A DNA stretch of 64,000 nucleotides. It comes from an uncultured Lachnospiraceae bacterium (GTDB taxonomy: Bacteria; Bacillota; Clostridia; Lachnospirales; Lachnospiraceae). The number at the start of each line of letters is the position of its first letter. Position 1 is the stretch's first letter. Shown here piece after piece: positions 44,073 to 53,292 of the stretch. The DNA lies in contig CANTEG010000008.1 of NCBI GenBank assembly GCA_947652735.1, forward strand, positions 62,001-126,000, given 5' to 3'. A program made the position numbers and the translations under genes. The notes under the pieces are model-generated. The model worked only from the letters and a program-made list of their open reading frames with translations. It was not told where the DNA came from and searched no databases.

Positions 44073-44898
44073 TATCGTGTCCAATGAGGATTTTAAAAAG
44101 ATATGTACGCAAATACTAATTGAATTTAAAAAAATTTGTGAAAAGAATAATTTAACATTTTTTTTAGGGTATGGTACTGCACTTGGGGCAGTAAGGCATG
44201 GGGGGTTTATACCTTGGGATGATGACATTGATGTTATTATGCCAAGACCTGATTATGAAAAGTTAATCCAGATATATAACAATGAAGACGAGAGATATTT
44301 ATTGTTATGCCACGAAATTGATGACTCATATTTTTATCCATTCGCTAAGTTGTGTGATAAAAGTACAATACTGATTGAAAAACATTTTGCCAATGATAAA
44401 AATATGGGGATATATATTGATATTTTTCCGTTAGATGGAAATGGTAATGAGAGAAAAAGTGCTGAAAAACATTTGCATAAATGTATTAAAACACAGCAAA
44501 AACTTAATAATGCGATGGCAAAACATTTTTTTAGGGGTAATAACAATGCAATAAAAGAAATAATGCGGTATTTTAGATACAGAATCATTAAAAGAATTGG
44601 TTCGAAACATTATTATAAAAAATTAGATGATTTATTCAAAAAATATTTGTTGCATGATTCCTTGTATGTATCGAATAATTCATGGGGGACAACTAAGGAA
44701 TTGTTTGAAAAAGATATTTTTGAGCGTTCTGTAGATATTGAATTTGAGGGAAATGTATTCCCGATTGTTGAAAATTATGATAAATACCTTAGCTCTTTAT
44801 ATGGTGATTATATGAAGCTGCCTCCGAAAGAAAGTCAGGTCAGTCACCACGATATTATTGTATATTATAAGGAAAAGGACAAACTAAATGGACTTTAA
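44062..44898 (+). CDS. Second LicD family phosphotransferase
   Basis: A 278-residue LicD protein with FFLGYGTALGAVRHGGFIPWDDDIDVIMPRPDYEK, close in layout to the first LicD but in much more A+T-rich DNA. It should transfer a phospho-alcohol group from a CDP donor. GTG 44062 is chosen, eight bases after GGAG (44050-44053); the TTG at 44041 would place that site inside the gene. Two LicD genes suggest two phospho-substituents or one split pathway. Confidence 0.87.
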   Translation: MENNIVSNEDFKKICTQILIEFKKICEKNNLTFFLGYGTALGAVRHGGFIPWDDDIDVIMPRPDYEKLIQIYNNEDERYLLLCHEIDDSYFYPFAKLCDKSTILIEKHFANDKNMGIYIDIFPLDGNGNERKSAEKHLHKCIKTQQKLNNAMAKHFFRGNNNAIKEIMRYFRYRIIKRIGSKHYYKKLDDLFKKYLLHDSLYVSNNSWGTTKELFEKDIFERSVDIEFEGNVFPIVENYDKYLSSLYGDYMKLPPKESQVSHHDIIVYYKEKDKLNGL

Positions 44899-45490
44899 GT
44901 ACATGTTTTTAAACTTTTATTATACATATTTCATTAAAATAAATTTTGTTGAGTGGTTAGTGATAGGCTTAATATTTATTATTGTTTTTTTAATTGAGCA
45001 GTTAAAAAGTGATTCAGAAAATATAAATGTGGATACATTGAAATATAAAATGGGCATTATCAAAGGAGCTCTTTGTTCATATTATACATTTATTATTATA
45101 GTTACAGTTATAAACAGAAAAACGCTGGAAAAAAGATTGTATAATTTTAATTTGTTCTGGACGGTGAAAGAGGTTATTAATAAGCATAACTGGTTATTAC
45201 TCCAGGAGATTATTGTAAATATTATTATGTTTATTCCCATTGGTATGCTTCTCGCAAGTTTAGTTCATAAAGAAAAGAGGCATGGTATATTTGGGGCAAG
45301 TGTATTCTTTATATCAATATGTTTAAGTGCAGTTATTGAAATATTACAATATATTTTTTTGAAGGGAACATTGGAATTAGATGATGTTATTTATAATTTT
45401 ATAGGGGCAGCAATAGGACTGCTATTTAATACATTGTTTCATAAAGGAATGCTGTGGGTGAGAAAAAATGAAAAGGATAAACAAAATTGA
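44888..45490 (+). CDS. VanZ family membrane protein
   Basis: A 200-residue membrane protein with about five helices. The region NIIMFIPIGMLLAS and then SAVIEILQYIFLKGTLELDDVIYNFIGAAIG is the VanZ-family core. VanZ gives low-level teicoplanin resistance by an unknown route, and relatives are frequent in EPS loci of Lachnospiraceae with no assigned role. It overlaps both neighbours (11 and 23 bases), so it is translated with the cassette. Confidence 0.85.
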   Translation: MDFKYMFLNFYYTYFIKINFVEWLVIGLIFIIVFLIEQLKSDSENINVDTLKYKMGIIKGALCSYYTFIIIVTVINRKTLEKRLYNFNLFWTVKEVINKHNWLLLQEIIVNIIMFIPIGMLLASLVHKEKRHGIFGASVFFISICLSAVIEILQYIFLKGTLELDDVIYNFIGAAIGLLFNTLFHKGMLWVRKNEKDKQN

Positions 45491-46484
45491 TATTTTAAAA
45501 GGTATTGCGATTATATGTATGGTTTTAGGACATGCACTACAATTATACAATGGTGAGGATTATAGAAATGAAAAAATATTTTATTCAAATGTAGTTTATA
45601 AAATTATATATACATTTCATATGCCGTTGTTTATGCTGGTTAGCGGCTATTTATTTTTCATATCTTTACAAAAAGATAATAGCTTTAAAATGATAAAACG
45701 AAAAGTGATTACATATAGTATACCAATAATCGTGTTTGCAATTTTAAAAACGCTTCCTCATGCATATATTCAGGGATTTTCATTTCTTCTCATTAAGGAC
45801 GTCGCATATAATGTGCTGCATACATTATGGTTTTTATGGGCATTGATATATGCGTGTGTTTCCGTGTGGGTTTTTGAAAAAATAAATAATCAAAATTTAA
45901 AATGTATGATGTGTATGATTGCGATAGCCTTAGTGTTTATTACACCAGATATTCTTATGTCCAATGTATTTAAATATACAATACCTTACTTTTTTGTGGG
46001 ATATTGTTATGGAAAAAAACAATTAAATTTCAATAAAAGAATATATTGGTTGAGTGTTCCTGTGTGGGTTTTAATGTTATTTTTTTATGGAAAAGAACAT
46101 TATATTTATGTAAGTGGTATTAATTTAAATATCTTTCGCTCGTCCAATTTTGAAATTATGGAAAAATTATATATAGATTTATATCGTTACATAATTGGCT
46201 TGGTGGGCTGTTTAGCTGTGTACAAAATTGTAAATGTTTTATGTAAAGCTGAGGAAAATTTTATTGTAAAAGGGATTGCAGCTTTGGGCAAAAATACGTT
46301 AGGAATGTATATATTAACAACAGAAATTATGAATGAAATAATCTATAAATTTTTAGAAAATAATTCGTATAATTTTATTCGAACAGCTATAATTTCAGTA
46401 GTTGTTATAACAATCAGTTTTTTCTTAACAGAGCTTATAAATAAGACAAAATACTTAAAACTTCTAATATTGGGGAAAAGATGA
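45468..46484 (+). CDS. Acyltransferase 3 family membrane protein (first of three)
   Basis: A 338-residue polytopic membrane acyltransferase. The N-terminal DILKGIAIICMVLGHALQLY carries the conserved catalytic histidine of the family, and FHMPLFMLVSGYLFFI follows. Such enzymes add O-acetyl or similar groups to surface glycans. About ten helices are predicted by eye. It overlaps the VanZ gene by 23 bases. Confidence 0.88.
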   Translation: MKRINKIDILKGIAIICMVLGHALQLYNGEDYRNEKIFYSNVVYKIIYTFHMPLFMLVSGYLFFISLQKDNSFKMIKRKVITYSIPIIVFAILKTLPHAYIQGFSFLLIKDVAYNVLHTLWFLWALIYACVSVWVFEKINNQNLKCMMCMIAIALVFITPDILMSNVFKYTIPYFFVGYCYGKKQLNFNKRIYWLSVPVWVLMLFFYGKEHYIYVSGINLNIFRSSNFEIMEKLYIDLYRYIIGLVGCLAVYKIVNVLCKAEENFIVKGIAALGKNTLGMYILTTEIMNEIIYKFLENNSYNFIRTAIISVVVITISFFLTELINKTKYLKLLILGKR

Positions 46485-46496
46485 GGAGAAATATTA

Positions 46497-47540
46497 ATGA
46501 TTGATAAAAAAGTAAGTGAAGTACTGAAAAGAATGAACTTGTTTTGTACAATAGTCATTGTATTGGGTCATTCGTATAATCTTATAAATTTTAGTACGCA
46601 AAACAATGTGATATCATTTATTGAATATTTCATATCCTATGCAATTGGAGGAGTGGGTGTTCCGTATTTTTTTATACAAAGCTCGTTGTTCCTTTACTCA
46701 AAGGAGCGTGACGCAAAAACAGTATATAAAAGCAGATTTAAAAGTTTAGTAGTACCATATCTTGCATGGAACATAATATATACAATTTTTTACACTATTA
46801 TGAATGTATTTGGGATTGGTGCCTCAGGAATGAAAGTATTTAATTTAAAGTCGGTGTTAAGGGCAGTGTTTTTGCATGGTTCTAATACCACTTTTTGGTT
46901 TATGTACCAACTGATTCTCTTTACGGCACTGTATCCATTAATTAATTTTCTTAGAAAGCACAAAAAGTGGTTTTATGGATGTTATATTTTGTTTTTCGTC
47001 ATCTATTTATGGAAAGGTGAAATTTTTGGATGGACAGATGTATCAAGTGTATTTATTTCATTAAGACGATTATTGGAATATGGATTTGGAATTATTATTG
47101 TTGATAATATACATATATTTTCAAAAGTATTTAAATATATCAAAAAGAATTTTTTAATGGTGGTTCTGTTGTTGTTTGGCTGCATTGGCACATATATATT
47201 ATACACATTAAATAAGAATAATATGATTTTAGAAAAAACAGAAGGACTTGTTAATTTGGTGTTTCTGTTTGTAATGTTTATTGTATTATATAATAAAGAT
47301 AGTGGAACAGATACGTTTATATTTAAGACTACATTCCTGATTTATGCGATGCATCCGGCAATTATAATATCGCTTAGAAATTTTGCATCTGTTATTTTGC
47401 CAAATAAGGATATATGGATTATAACATGTTATTTGTGTTCTCCTGCAATTGCTATTGGCGTAGTGCTTTGTTTGATAGTTATTGTAAAAAAGCTTTGCCC
47501 CAAATTGTTGTTTATGCTAAATGGATTTCGAACTATTTGA
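46497..47540 (+). CDS. Acyltransferase 3 family membrane protein (second of three)
   Basis: A 347-residue polytopic protein. IVIVLGHSYNLI holds the conserved histidine, and GGVGVPYFFIQSSLFLYSKE matches the second family segment. It is divergent from the neighbouring copies, so the three are unlikely to be recent duplicates. GAGGAG precedes the start, 12 bases after the previous stop. Confidence 0.85.
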   Translation: MIDKKVSEVLKRMNLFCTIVIVLGHSYNLINFSTQNNVISFIEYFISYAIGGVGVPYFFIQSSLFLYSKERDAKTVYKSRFKSLVVPYLAWNIIYTIFYTIMNVFGIGASGMKVFNLKSVLRAVFLHGSNTTFWFMYQLILFTALYPLINFLRKHKKWFYGCYILFFVIYLWKGEIFGWTDVSSVFISLRRLLEYGFGIIIVDNIHIFSKVFKYIKKNFLMVVLLLFGCIGTYILYTLNKNNMILEKTEGLVNLVFLFVMFIVLYNKDSGTDTFIFKTTFLIYAMHPAIIISLRNFASVILPNKDIWIITCYLCSPAIAIGVVLCLIVIVKKLCPKLLFMLNGFRTI

Positions 47541-47620
47541 TAGAAGTGTTTAATTAAATTGTATTAATGGCTGAGAAATGGCTTACTTTGCGTACAAAAT
47601 AACTGAGGAGATGAAACTGT

Positions 47621-48619
47621 ATGAATAGAAATATTCAAATGTTAAGAGGAATAGCGTGCGTTTATATATGTTTACAGCATTTTTCGATTTTTAACCACTA
47701 TGGGTATGGAGCAATTGGTGTTGAGGTGTTTTTTGTATTGTCAGGATATTTGACGTTGGAAAATTTAAAGAGAAAAAAGTTGGATAAGACATTTTTAATT
47801 AATAAGTGTCTAAAAATTCTACCATTATATTACTTGGGCACGGTTGTAGTATTTGCTGTGGGCATATGTTTTCCGTCATTATTTTCTAATCTTACCTTTA
47901 ATCTGAAAAATTTAATGAATTCCGTATTGCTAATTCCAGAGAATGTATTTTACATATATCCAGGTTGGACATTGACTTATATGTTCTATTTTTATATTTT
48001 ATTTTTTCTTGCTAACTCAATTGCAAAAGGAAACATTTCTAAGACATACATATGGACGTGTATTTTGATATTGGTTATGTGCGGAGGTAGTTTTTTACTT
48101 CCGGCTAATTATGTAACGAATTTGATAAAAGAGTATAATTCGCCAGTTATGATTGAATTTTTGTTTGGATTATCTGCATGTTATTTTAAAGAGTATATTT
48201 TAACTGTTACAAATAAAATAAAAAATAATATAAAGACTTTAATGTTTATAGTAGGGATTGGCTCTGTTTTCTTTTTCGGATGGAACAATATGCAAAAAAG
48301 ATATTTTCTGCCTACGTTGGTTGTTACAATTATAATGGTATTATGTATTGAAACGAATTATAATGAACAAAACATATTATATAAATTGTTTGGTAAAATA
48401 GGTGATGCTTCTTACACAATTTACATTTTACATCCGTTGCTAATTCGTCCTATCGATAAGATTCTGCTATCGCTACGGCTTGAACAAAATATGTATGTGT
48501 TATTAATTGCTTTAAGTTTATGTATTGTTGTATTTATGCTGATTATAGCTGATAAATTAATATATCAGATACTGTATTACATAAAAGGGTATTATCGGAG
48601 GATAAAAAACCACTTGTAA
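47621..48619 (+). CDS. Acyltransferase 3 family membrane protein (third of three)
   Basis: A 332-residue polytopic protein. The start MLRGIACVYICLQHFSIF carries the catalytic histidine, and YGAIGVEVFFVLSGYLTLEN is the classical second motif of O-acetylases. It is the most canonical of the three. The 80-base gap before it is the largest inside this part of the cassette. It is the last gene of the A+T-rich block. Confidence 0.88.
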   Translation: MNRNIQMLRGIACVYICLQHFSIFNHYGYGAIGVEVFFVLSGYLTLENLKRKKLDKTFLINKCLKILPLYYLGTVVVFAVGICFPSLFSNLTFNLKNLMNSVLLIPENVFYIYPGWTLTYMFYFYILFFLANSIAKGNISKTYIWTCILILVMCGGSFLLPANYVTNLIKEYNSPVMIEFLFGLSACYFKEYILTVTNKIKNNIKTLMFIVGIGSVFFFGWNNMQKRYFLPTLVVTIIMVLCIETNYNEQNILYKLFGKIGDASYTIYILHPLLIRPIDKILLSLRLEQNMYVLLIALSLCIVVFMLIIADKLIYQILYYIKGYYRRIKNHL

Positions 48620-48753
48620 TCATAACACGCACGTAATACAATATTTTAAAGTATTGTATTCTAATTTGATTTGTGGCTTAGTCGTTCTTGACTAATCTGT
48701 ACTCAAACAAACCTTCATGCAAAATTTACCTGTAGATATGTAGAAATCCGCAG

Positions 48754-48783
48754 TTGACATTATGCGGTAATAATAGTTAAAAT
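48754..48783 (+). promoter_or_regulatory. Promoter and inverted repeats before dehydratase gene
   Basis: TTGACA (48754-48759), 18 bases, TAAAAT (48778-48783). The -35 is framed by CCGCA (48748-48752) and TGCGG (48763-48767). Downstream, CTGCGGAA (48798-48805) and TTCCGCAG (48840-48847) form a perfect 8-base inverted repeat in the leader. This suggests regulation separate from the main cassette. Confidence 0.5.
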
Positions 48784-48873
48784 ATAAAGGATTGCTTCTG
48801 CGGAATATATGGTTTTGACACGCTAAAATGATACTGCTTTTCCGCAGTGCTTTACTGGGAGGAAATGGATACT

Positions 48874-50796
48874 ATGAACAGAAGAATGGTGTCATTATAT
48901 ATAATTGATACGGTAATACTGATAAGCATATATGGTCTGCTTGCAATTTCGTCCTTATACGGTGTGAGTTCAATCGCGGTAAATGGTGAGTTTACACTTC
49001 TTAAGATGGCAGTTTTATATGTATGTATTATGGTTATGCGGCTGTTGTTCAAAGTTTATTCCAATGTTTGGAGATATGCAAACACATCAACGTATCTGAG
49101 GCTGGTTTTTGCTGACCTGATTGCAGGTACATTGTACATTGCTATGGGCAGGGTAATATCGGTCGTAAGCCTTGGAGCTGCATACAGTATTATCCTTGTA
49201 TTTACCATACTGCTTATAACGCTTATGAGCCGTTTGATTTATCAGTACTTATATTCGAAGTCCGCACAGAGAAGTGACGCAGGTCTTACTGGTGTGGAGG
49301 ACGGAATTCATAAAATAAATATTGCAATTGTAGGGGCAGGAAATGTGGGAGCATCTTTAGCGGACGAGCTGATAAGAAATCCCCTTGCCCATTACATACC
49401 ATATTGTTTTATAGATAAGGATTCGCAAAAGGCAGGAAAGCAGATAAATGGTATTAAGGTTTATTATGAAGATGATGGAATAACGGATGTTATAAAGTCA
49501 ATGCCGATACAGGAAATTGTAATTGCACTGCCCGATGCAACCTCAGAGGACAAAACAAAGCTTTATAATCTTTATAAAGCGACAGGATGCAAGGTTAAAC
49601 TCTATGATTATCCGTTGGGTGAGAACGAAAATAATTCTACCAAACGAGGTGTGAGAGAGTTTCAAATAGAAGACCTGTTGTTTCGCGACAGTGTTTCCGT
49701 CAAGGGAGCGCTTGCAGGTACATATTACACGGACAAGGTTGTTATGGTTACGGGTGGAGGCGGTTCCATCGGCTCTGAGCTTTGCAGGCAGATAGCAAAA
49801 AGGCAGCCAAAAAAGCTTGTCATTATGGACATATACGAAAATAATGCATATGATATACAGCAGGAGCTTATTAACAGATATGGTGATAAGCTGAAGCTGG
49901 AAGTTTACATTGCCTCTGTACGGGATTTTAAGCGTCTGGAGGAAATATTTAAAAAGACTACCCCACACATAGTATTTCACGCGGCAGCACACAAGCATGT
50001 GCCTTTGATGGAGAACAGTGCATGTGAGGCAATCAAAAATAATGTGTTAGGCACGTACAATGTTGCCAATTTATCAGAGCAGTATAATGTAGAGAAATTC
50101 CTGCTTATATCTACGGATAAAGCGGTCAATCCTACAAATGTGATGGGAGCCAGCAAACGTATTTGTGAAATGGTTATCCAGTGCAGACAAGACAGCAAAA
50201 CAGATTTTACGGCAGTACGATTTGGAAATGTTTTGGGAAGCAACGGAAGTGTTATTCCGTTATTTAAAAGGCAGATAGAATCAGGCGGACCGATTACCCT
50301 TACTGATAAGAGAATTATCCGTTATTTTATGACGATACCTGAAGCTGTTGGGCTGGTCATGGAGACCTGTGCAATGGCAAAGAACGGTGAGTTATTTGTT
50401 TTGGATATGGGAAAGCCTGTTAAAATACTTGATTTGGCAGAAAATATGATACAGCTTTCGGGATTAAAGCCATATGAGGATATAGATATTGTCGAAATTG
50501 GCTTAAGACCGGGCGAAAAGCTCTATGAGGAGCTTCTGATGAAGTCTGAGGAGCTTGACAAGACATCCAATGAAATGATTTTCATAGAACGTGATAAGCC
50601 CCTTAGCAGGGACGAAGTGGACCGCAAGCTTGCCATATTGTTACAGGCAGTTGAGGAGGAGGGCTATGATGTCATCGTTCAGGCTATCAGGGACACAGTG
50701 CCCACATATCATACGCCGGAGGAGATTAACCAAAGGGCAGGGGAGTCCAGGGAAATGGCATTGGCATTTAATGAAGTGGCAGTGGCGACAGAGTAA
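48874..50796 (+). CDS. Membrane UDP-sugar 4,6-dehydratase (PglF/CapD/FlaA1-like)
   Basis: A 640-residue protein with four N-terminal membrane helices (~5-125) and a CoA-binding-like Rossmann domain (INIAIVGAGNVGASLADELI). A C-terminal short-chain dehydrogenase/dehydratase domain follows (VMVTGGGGSIGSELCRQI, HAAAHKHVPLME, STDKAVNPTNVMGASKRICE). It should convert UDP-GlcNAc to the 4-keto-6-deoxy sugar, the substrate of the PglE-like aminotransferase at 30.8 kb. ATG 48874 is preferred, about 10 bases after GGGAGGAA; ATG 48865 is too close to it. Its own promoter suggests a separately controlled, constant gene at the edge of the variable cassette. Confidence 0.92.
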   Translation: MNRRMVSLYIIDTVILISIYGLLAISSLYGVSSIAVNGEFTLLKMAVLYVCIMVMRLLFKVYSNVWRYANTSTYLRLVFADLIAGTLYIAMGRVISVVSLGAAYSIILVFTILLITLMSRLIYQYLYSKSAQRSDAGLTGVEDGIHKINIAIVGAGNVGASLADELIRNPLAHYIPYCFIDKDSQKAGKQINGIKVYYEDDGITDVIKSMPIQEIVIALPDATSEDKTKLYNLYKATGCKVKLYDYPLGENENNSTKRGVREFQIEDLLFRDSVSVKGALAGTYYTDKVVMVTGGGGSIGSELCRQIAKRQPKKLVIMDIYENNAYDIQQELINRYGDKLKLEVYIASVRDFKRLEEIFKKTTPHIVFHAAAHKHVPLMENSACEAIKNNVLGTYNVANLSEQYNVEKFLLISTDKAVNPTNVMGASKRICEMVIQCRQDSKTDFTAVRFGNVLGSNGSVIPLFKRQIESGGPITLTDKRIIRYFMTIPEAVGLVMETCAMAKNGELFVLDMGKPVKILDLAENMIQLSGLKPYEDIDIVEIGLRPGEKLYEELLMKSEELDKTSNEMIFIERDKPLSRDEVDRKLAILLQAVEEEGYDVIVQAIRDTVPTYHTPEEINQRAGESREMALAFNEVAVATE

Positions 50797-50865
50797 TTAG
50801 GGTAATGGTAAAGGAATAAGCTGTGTGTTGTTGCCCTACGGCAGCAAAAACATATAAATTTAATA

Positions 50866-50894
50866 TTGACAATAGGGTTACAAAAGAGTATTGT
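50866..50894 (+). promoter_or_regulatory. Promoter of the metK transcript
   Basis: TTGACA (50866-50871), 17 bases, TATTGT (50889-50894). Transcription would begin just before the SAM riboswitch. Confidence 0.7.
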
Positions 50895-50915
50895 TAATTC
50901 TACAATAGTACATTT

Positions 50916-51055
50916 CTCTTATTCAGAACGGTGGAGTCATAAGGGACTGTGAAGCCGTGGCAACCCCGCTTTTTGTGGAAGGTGCCGACCAGAGCGAGAA
51001 TCATAACAAGTTGTATTTCAGTATACAGGATTATATGACTATCGAGCAATAAGAG
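50916..51055 (+). ncRNA. SAM-I (S-box) riboswitch
   Basis: The conserved S-box core is clear: GGTGGAG, GGGACTGTGAAGCC, GGCAACC and AAGGTGC in order. P1 pairs CTCTTATT (50916-50923) with AATAAGAG (51048-51055). A longer than usual fourth stem occupies about 51008-51045. It senses S-adenosylmethionine and controls metK by premature termination. Confidence 0.92.
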
Positions 51056-51104
51056 GATTTGAATAGTGACCTTCAAATCCGGTTGTTGTGACCGGATTTT
51101 TTAA
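51055..51104 (+). terminator. SAM riboswitch expression platform
   Basis: The terminator stem is AAATCCGGT (51075-51083) with ACCGGATTT (51091-51099), followed by T5. The competing antiterminator is GGATTTGAA (51055-51063) with TTCAAATCC (51072-51080), which shares 51075-51080 with the terminator and touches P1 at 51055. Confidence 0.85.
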
Positions 51105-51145
51105 TTTAAATTTTATCATTTTAAAACACAGGAGGAAAATATTAT

Positions 51146-52336
51146 ATGGAAAAGTTATTATTTACTTCAGAATCAGTAACAGAGGGACATCCGGACAAAA
51201 TATGTGATCAGGTTTCAGATGCAATTCTTGATGCTTTGCTTGAGCAGGATCCTATGAGCCGTGTGGCATGCGAAACAGCGGTAACGACAGGTCTTGTACT
51301 CGTTATGGGAGAAATTACGACCAAGGCACAAATAGATATTCAGAGCATTGTCCGGGAAACAATAAGAGGGATAGGATACGACAGGGCAAAGTATGGATTT
51401 GACTGTGATACATGTGGTGTGATAACAGCACTTGACAAGCAGTCAGCGGATATTGCAATGGGCGTTGACAAGGCACTTGAGCTTAGGGAAAATACAATGA
51501 GCGACGAGGAGATAGAGGCAATCGGTGCAGGTGATCAGGGAATGATGTTTGGCTTTGCCACAAATGAAACACCAGAGCTTATGCCATATCCTATCGCACT
51601 TGCCCACAAGCTTTCATTTAAGCTGGCAGAGGTCAGAAAGAACGGTACACTTCCATATTTGAGACCGGATGGTAAAACGCAGGTGTCTGTGGAATACGAT
51701 GAAAACGGAAAGCCAAGCAGACTTGACGCAGTTGTTCTTTCCACCCAGCATAGCGAGAGCGTGTCACAGGAGCAGATACATGCAGATATTAAGAAATATG
51801 TATTTGATGAAGTATTACCGTCAAATATGATAGATGAGAACACAAAGTTCTTTATCAATCCGACTGGACGATTTGTGATAGGAGGGCCGAACGGAGACAG
51901 CGGTCTTACGGGACGAAAGATTATAGTTGATACATACGGTGGATATGCACGTCACGGCGGCGGAGCTTTTTCAGGAAAGGATTGTACCAAGGTTGACCGT
52001 TCAGCAGCATATGCTGCAAGATATGTTGCAAAAAATATTGTTGCCGCAGGGCTTGCAGACAAGTGTGAAATTCAGCTTTCATACGCGATTGGAGTTGCAA
52101 AGCCGACATCAATCATGGTTGATACATTTGGAACAGGAAAGCTGAGTGATACAAAGCTTGTTGACATTATCAGGGAAAACTTTGACCTAAGACCTGCCGG
52201 CATCATTAAGATGTTGGATTTGAGAAGACCAATATACAAAAAAACGGCTGCCTATGGACATTTCGGACGCACTGATGTTGAACTTCCTTGGGAGAAAACC
52301 GATATGGCAGATAAGCTTGCATCCTACAACAACTAA
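51146..52336 (+). CDS. metK: S-adenosylmethionine synthetase
   Basis: Makes S-adenosylmethionine from methionine and ATP. The 396-residue length is standard. [33 protein letters not shown] and [21 protein letters not shown] are the substrate and metal-binding signatures. AGGAGGAAAA precedes the start. It is controlled by the SAM-I riboswitch upstream, closing a feedback loop. No terminator is seen before the carbamoyltransferase-like gene 21 bases downstream, so that gene probably shares this control. Confidence 0.97.
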   Translation: MEKLLFTSESVTEGHPDKICDQVSDAILDALLEQDPMSRVACETAVTTGLVLVMGEITTKAQIDIQSIVRETIRGIGYDRAKYGFDCDTCGVITALDKQSADIAMGVDKALELRENTMSDEEIEAIGAGDQGMMFGFATNETPELMPYPIALAHKLSFKLAEVRKNGTLPYLRPDGKTQVSVEYDENGKPSRLDAVVLSTQHSESVSQEQIHADIKKYVFDEVLPSNMIDENTKFFINPTGRFVIGGPNGDSGLTGRKIIVDTYGGYARHGGGAFSGKDCTKVDRSAAYAARYVAKNIVAAGLADKCEIQLSYAIGVAKPTSIMVDTFGTGKLSDTKLVDIIRENFDLRPAGIIKMLDLRRPIYKKTAAYGHFGRTDVELPWEKTDMADKLASYNN

Positions 52337-52357
52337 TAGAAATGAGGAATATGCACT

Positions 52358-53290
52358 ATGAAAAATATGTTAAATTTTAAGAATTTTTCTGCTGATGAGC
52401 TGACTGATATTTTAAATCTTGCATTGGATATGAAAAAAAATCCTGAAAAATACAGTGAAGCGCTTAAGGGAAAAAAGCTCTATACTCTTTTTGAGAAGAC
52501 TTCTACAAGAACATTTTTATCATTTACAACAGGCATAACAGAGCTTGGAGGCACATACTATAACCAGCTTTGGAGAGATTCAAACTTTGTACTTGGAGAG
52601 CCTGTTTCCGAGATAAAATATGTTTGTAGAAATGTTGATATTATCATGGCGCGTCTCATAAAAAATGAGACGGTAGAGCTTTTCGGAAGAAATGTTACAG
52701 TTCCGTTTATAAATGGCTGTGATAACTCATACCATCCATGCCAGATTCTTGCAGATGCACTTACCCTCATTGAGAGATTTGGAAGCCTTGATGTGAAGCT
52801 TATGTACATTGGTGCAAAAAATAATGTATTTAATTCGCTGGTGGAGTTTTTCTCAAAAATGAAAAAGGGCACGATTTATGGACTTACGCCGCTTGTGAAC
52901 GACACTGTGTGCAAGGATGACTTCTTTGAGGAGGCAAAGGCAACTGGTCACTATGTGGAGCTTGACCCTGCCATGTCTATGGATGAGGCGAAAAAGTATG
53001 TCAAGGAAATGGATGTACTTTACACAGATACATGGGTAGATATGGAGTTTTTCAACAATCCTGAATACGCTGGTAAGAAAGCGGAGATTATGGCAAAGAT
53101 GATGCCGTATCAGATAAATGACAGTTTCATTGAGGGAAGTAAGGCAATTGTTATGCATGATATGCCTATGCACGAGGGATACGAGATATCACAGAGTGTG
53201 ATTGACAAAAATCTTGATATCATATTAAATCAGGCTGAGAACAGAAGACATGCGGAAAAAGCAGTCATGGTTACTCTTTTAGGAGATTAG
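52358..53290 (+). CDS. Atypical ornithine/aspartate carbamoyltransferase-family protein
   Basis: A 310-residue member of the transcarbamylase family, with the carbamoyl-phosphate loop FEKTSTRTF (S49-F53) and the HPCQILAD motif. The amino-acid side is unusual. The fifth loop residue is Phe instead of Arg. The HCLP motif of ornithine enzymes reads HDMP (267-270), and the SMG ornithine loop is replaced by DTWVDMEFFNNPE. It is therefore probably not a standard OTCase; a related carbamoyl acceptor (acylated ornithine or another amine) is possible. It lies directly after metK, apparently on the same transcript, and 0.6 kb before pyrB. Confidence 0.7.
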   Translation: MKNMLNFKNFSADELTDILNLALDMKKNPEKYSEALKGKKLYTLFEKTSTRTFLSFTTGITELGGTYYNQLWRDSNFVLGEPVSEIKYVCRNVDIIMARLIKNETVELFGRNVTVPFINGCDNSYHPCQILADALTLIERFGSLDVKLMYIGAKNNVFNSLVEFFSKMKKGTIYGLTPLVNDTVCKDDFFEEAKATGHYVELDPAMSMDEAKKYVKEMDVLYTDTWVDMEFFNNPEYAGKKAEIMAKMMPYQINDSFIEGSKAIVMHDMPMHEGYEISQSVIDKNLDIILNQAENRRHAEKAVMVTLLGD

Positions 53291-53292
53291 AG

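Noticed and set aside
44888-45490. VanZ gene as a glycopeptide-resistance cluster
   Set aside because: No vanA/vanH/vanX genes are present; the gene is embedded in the EPS cassette.
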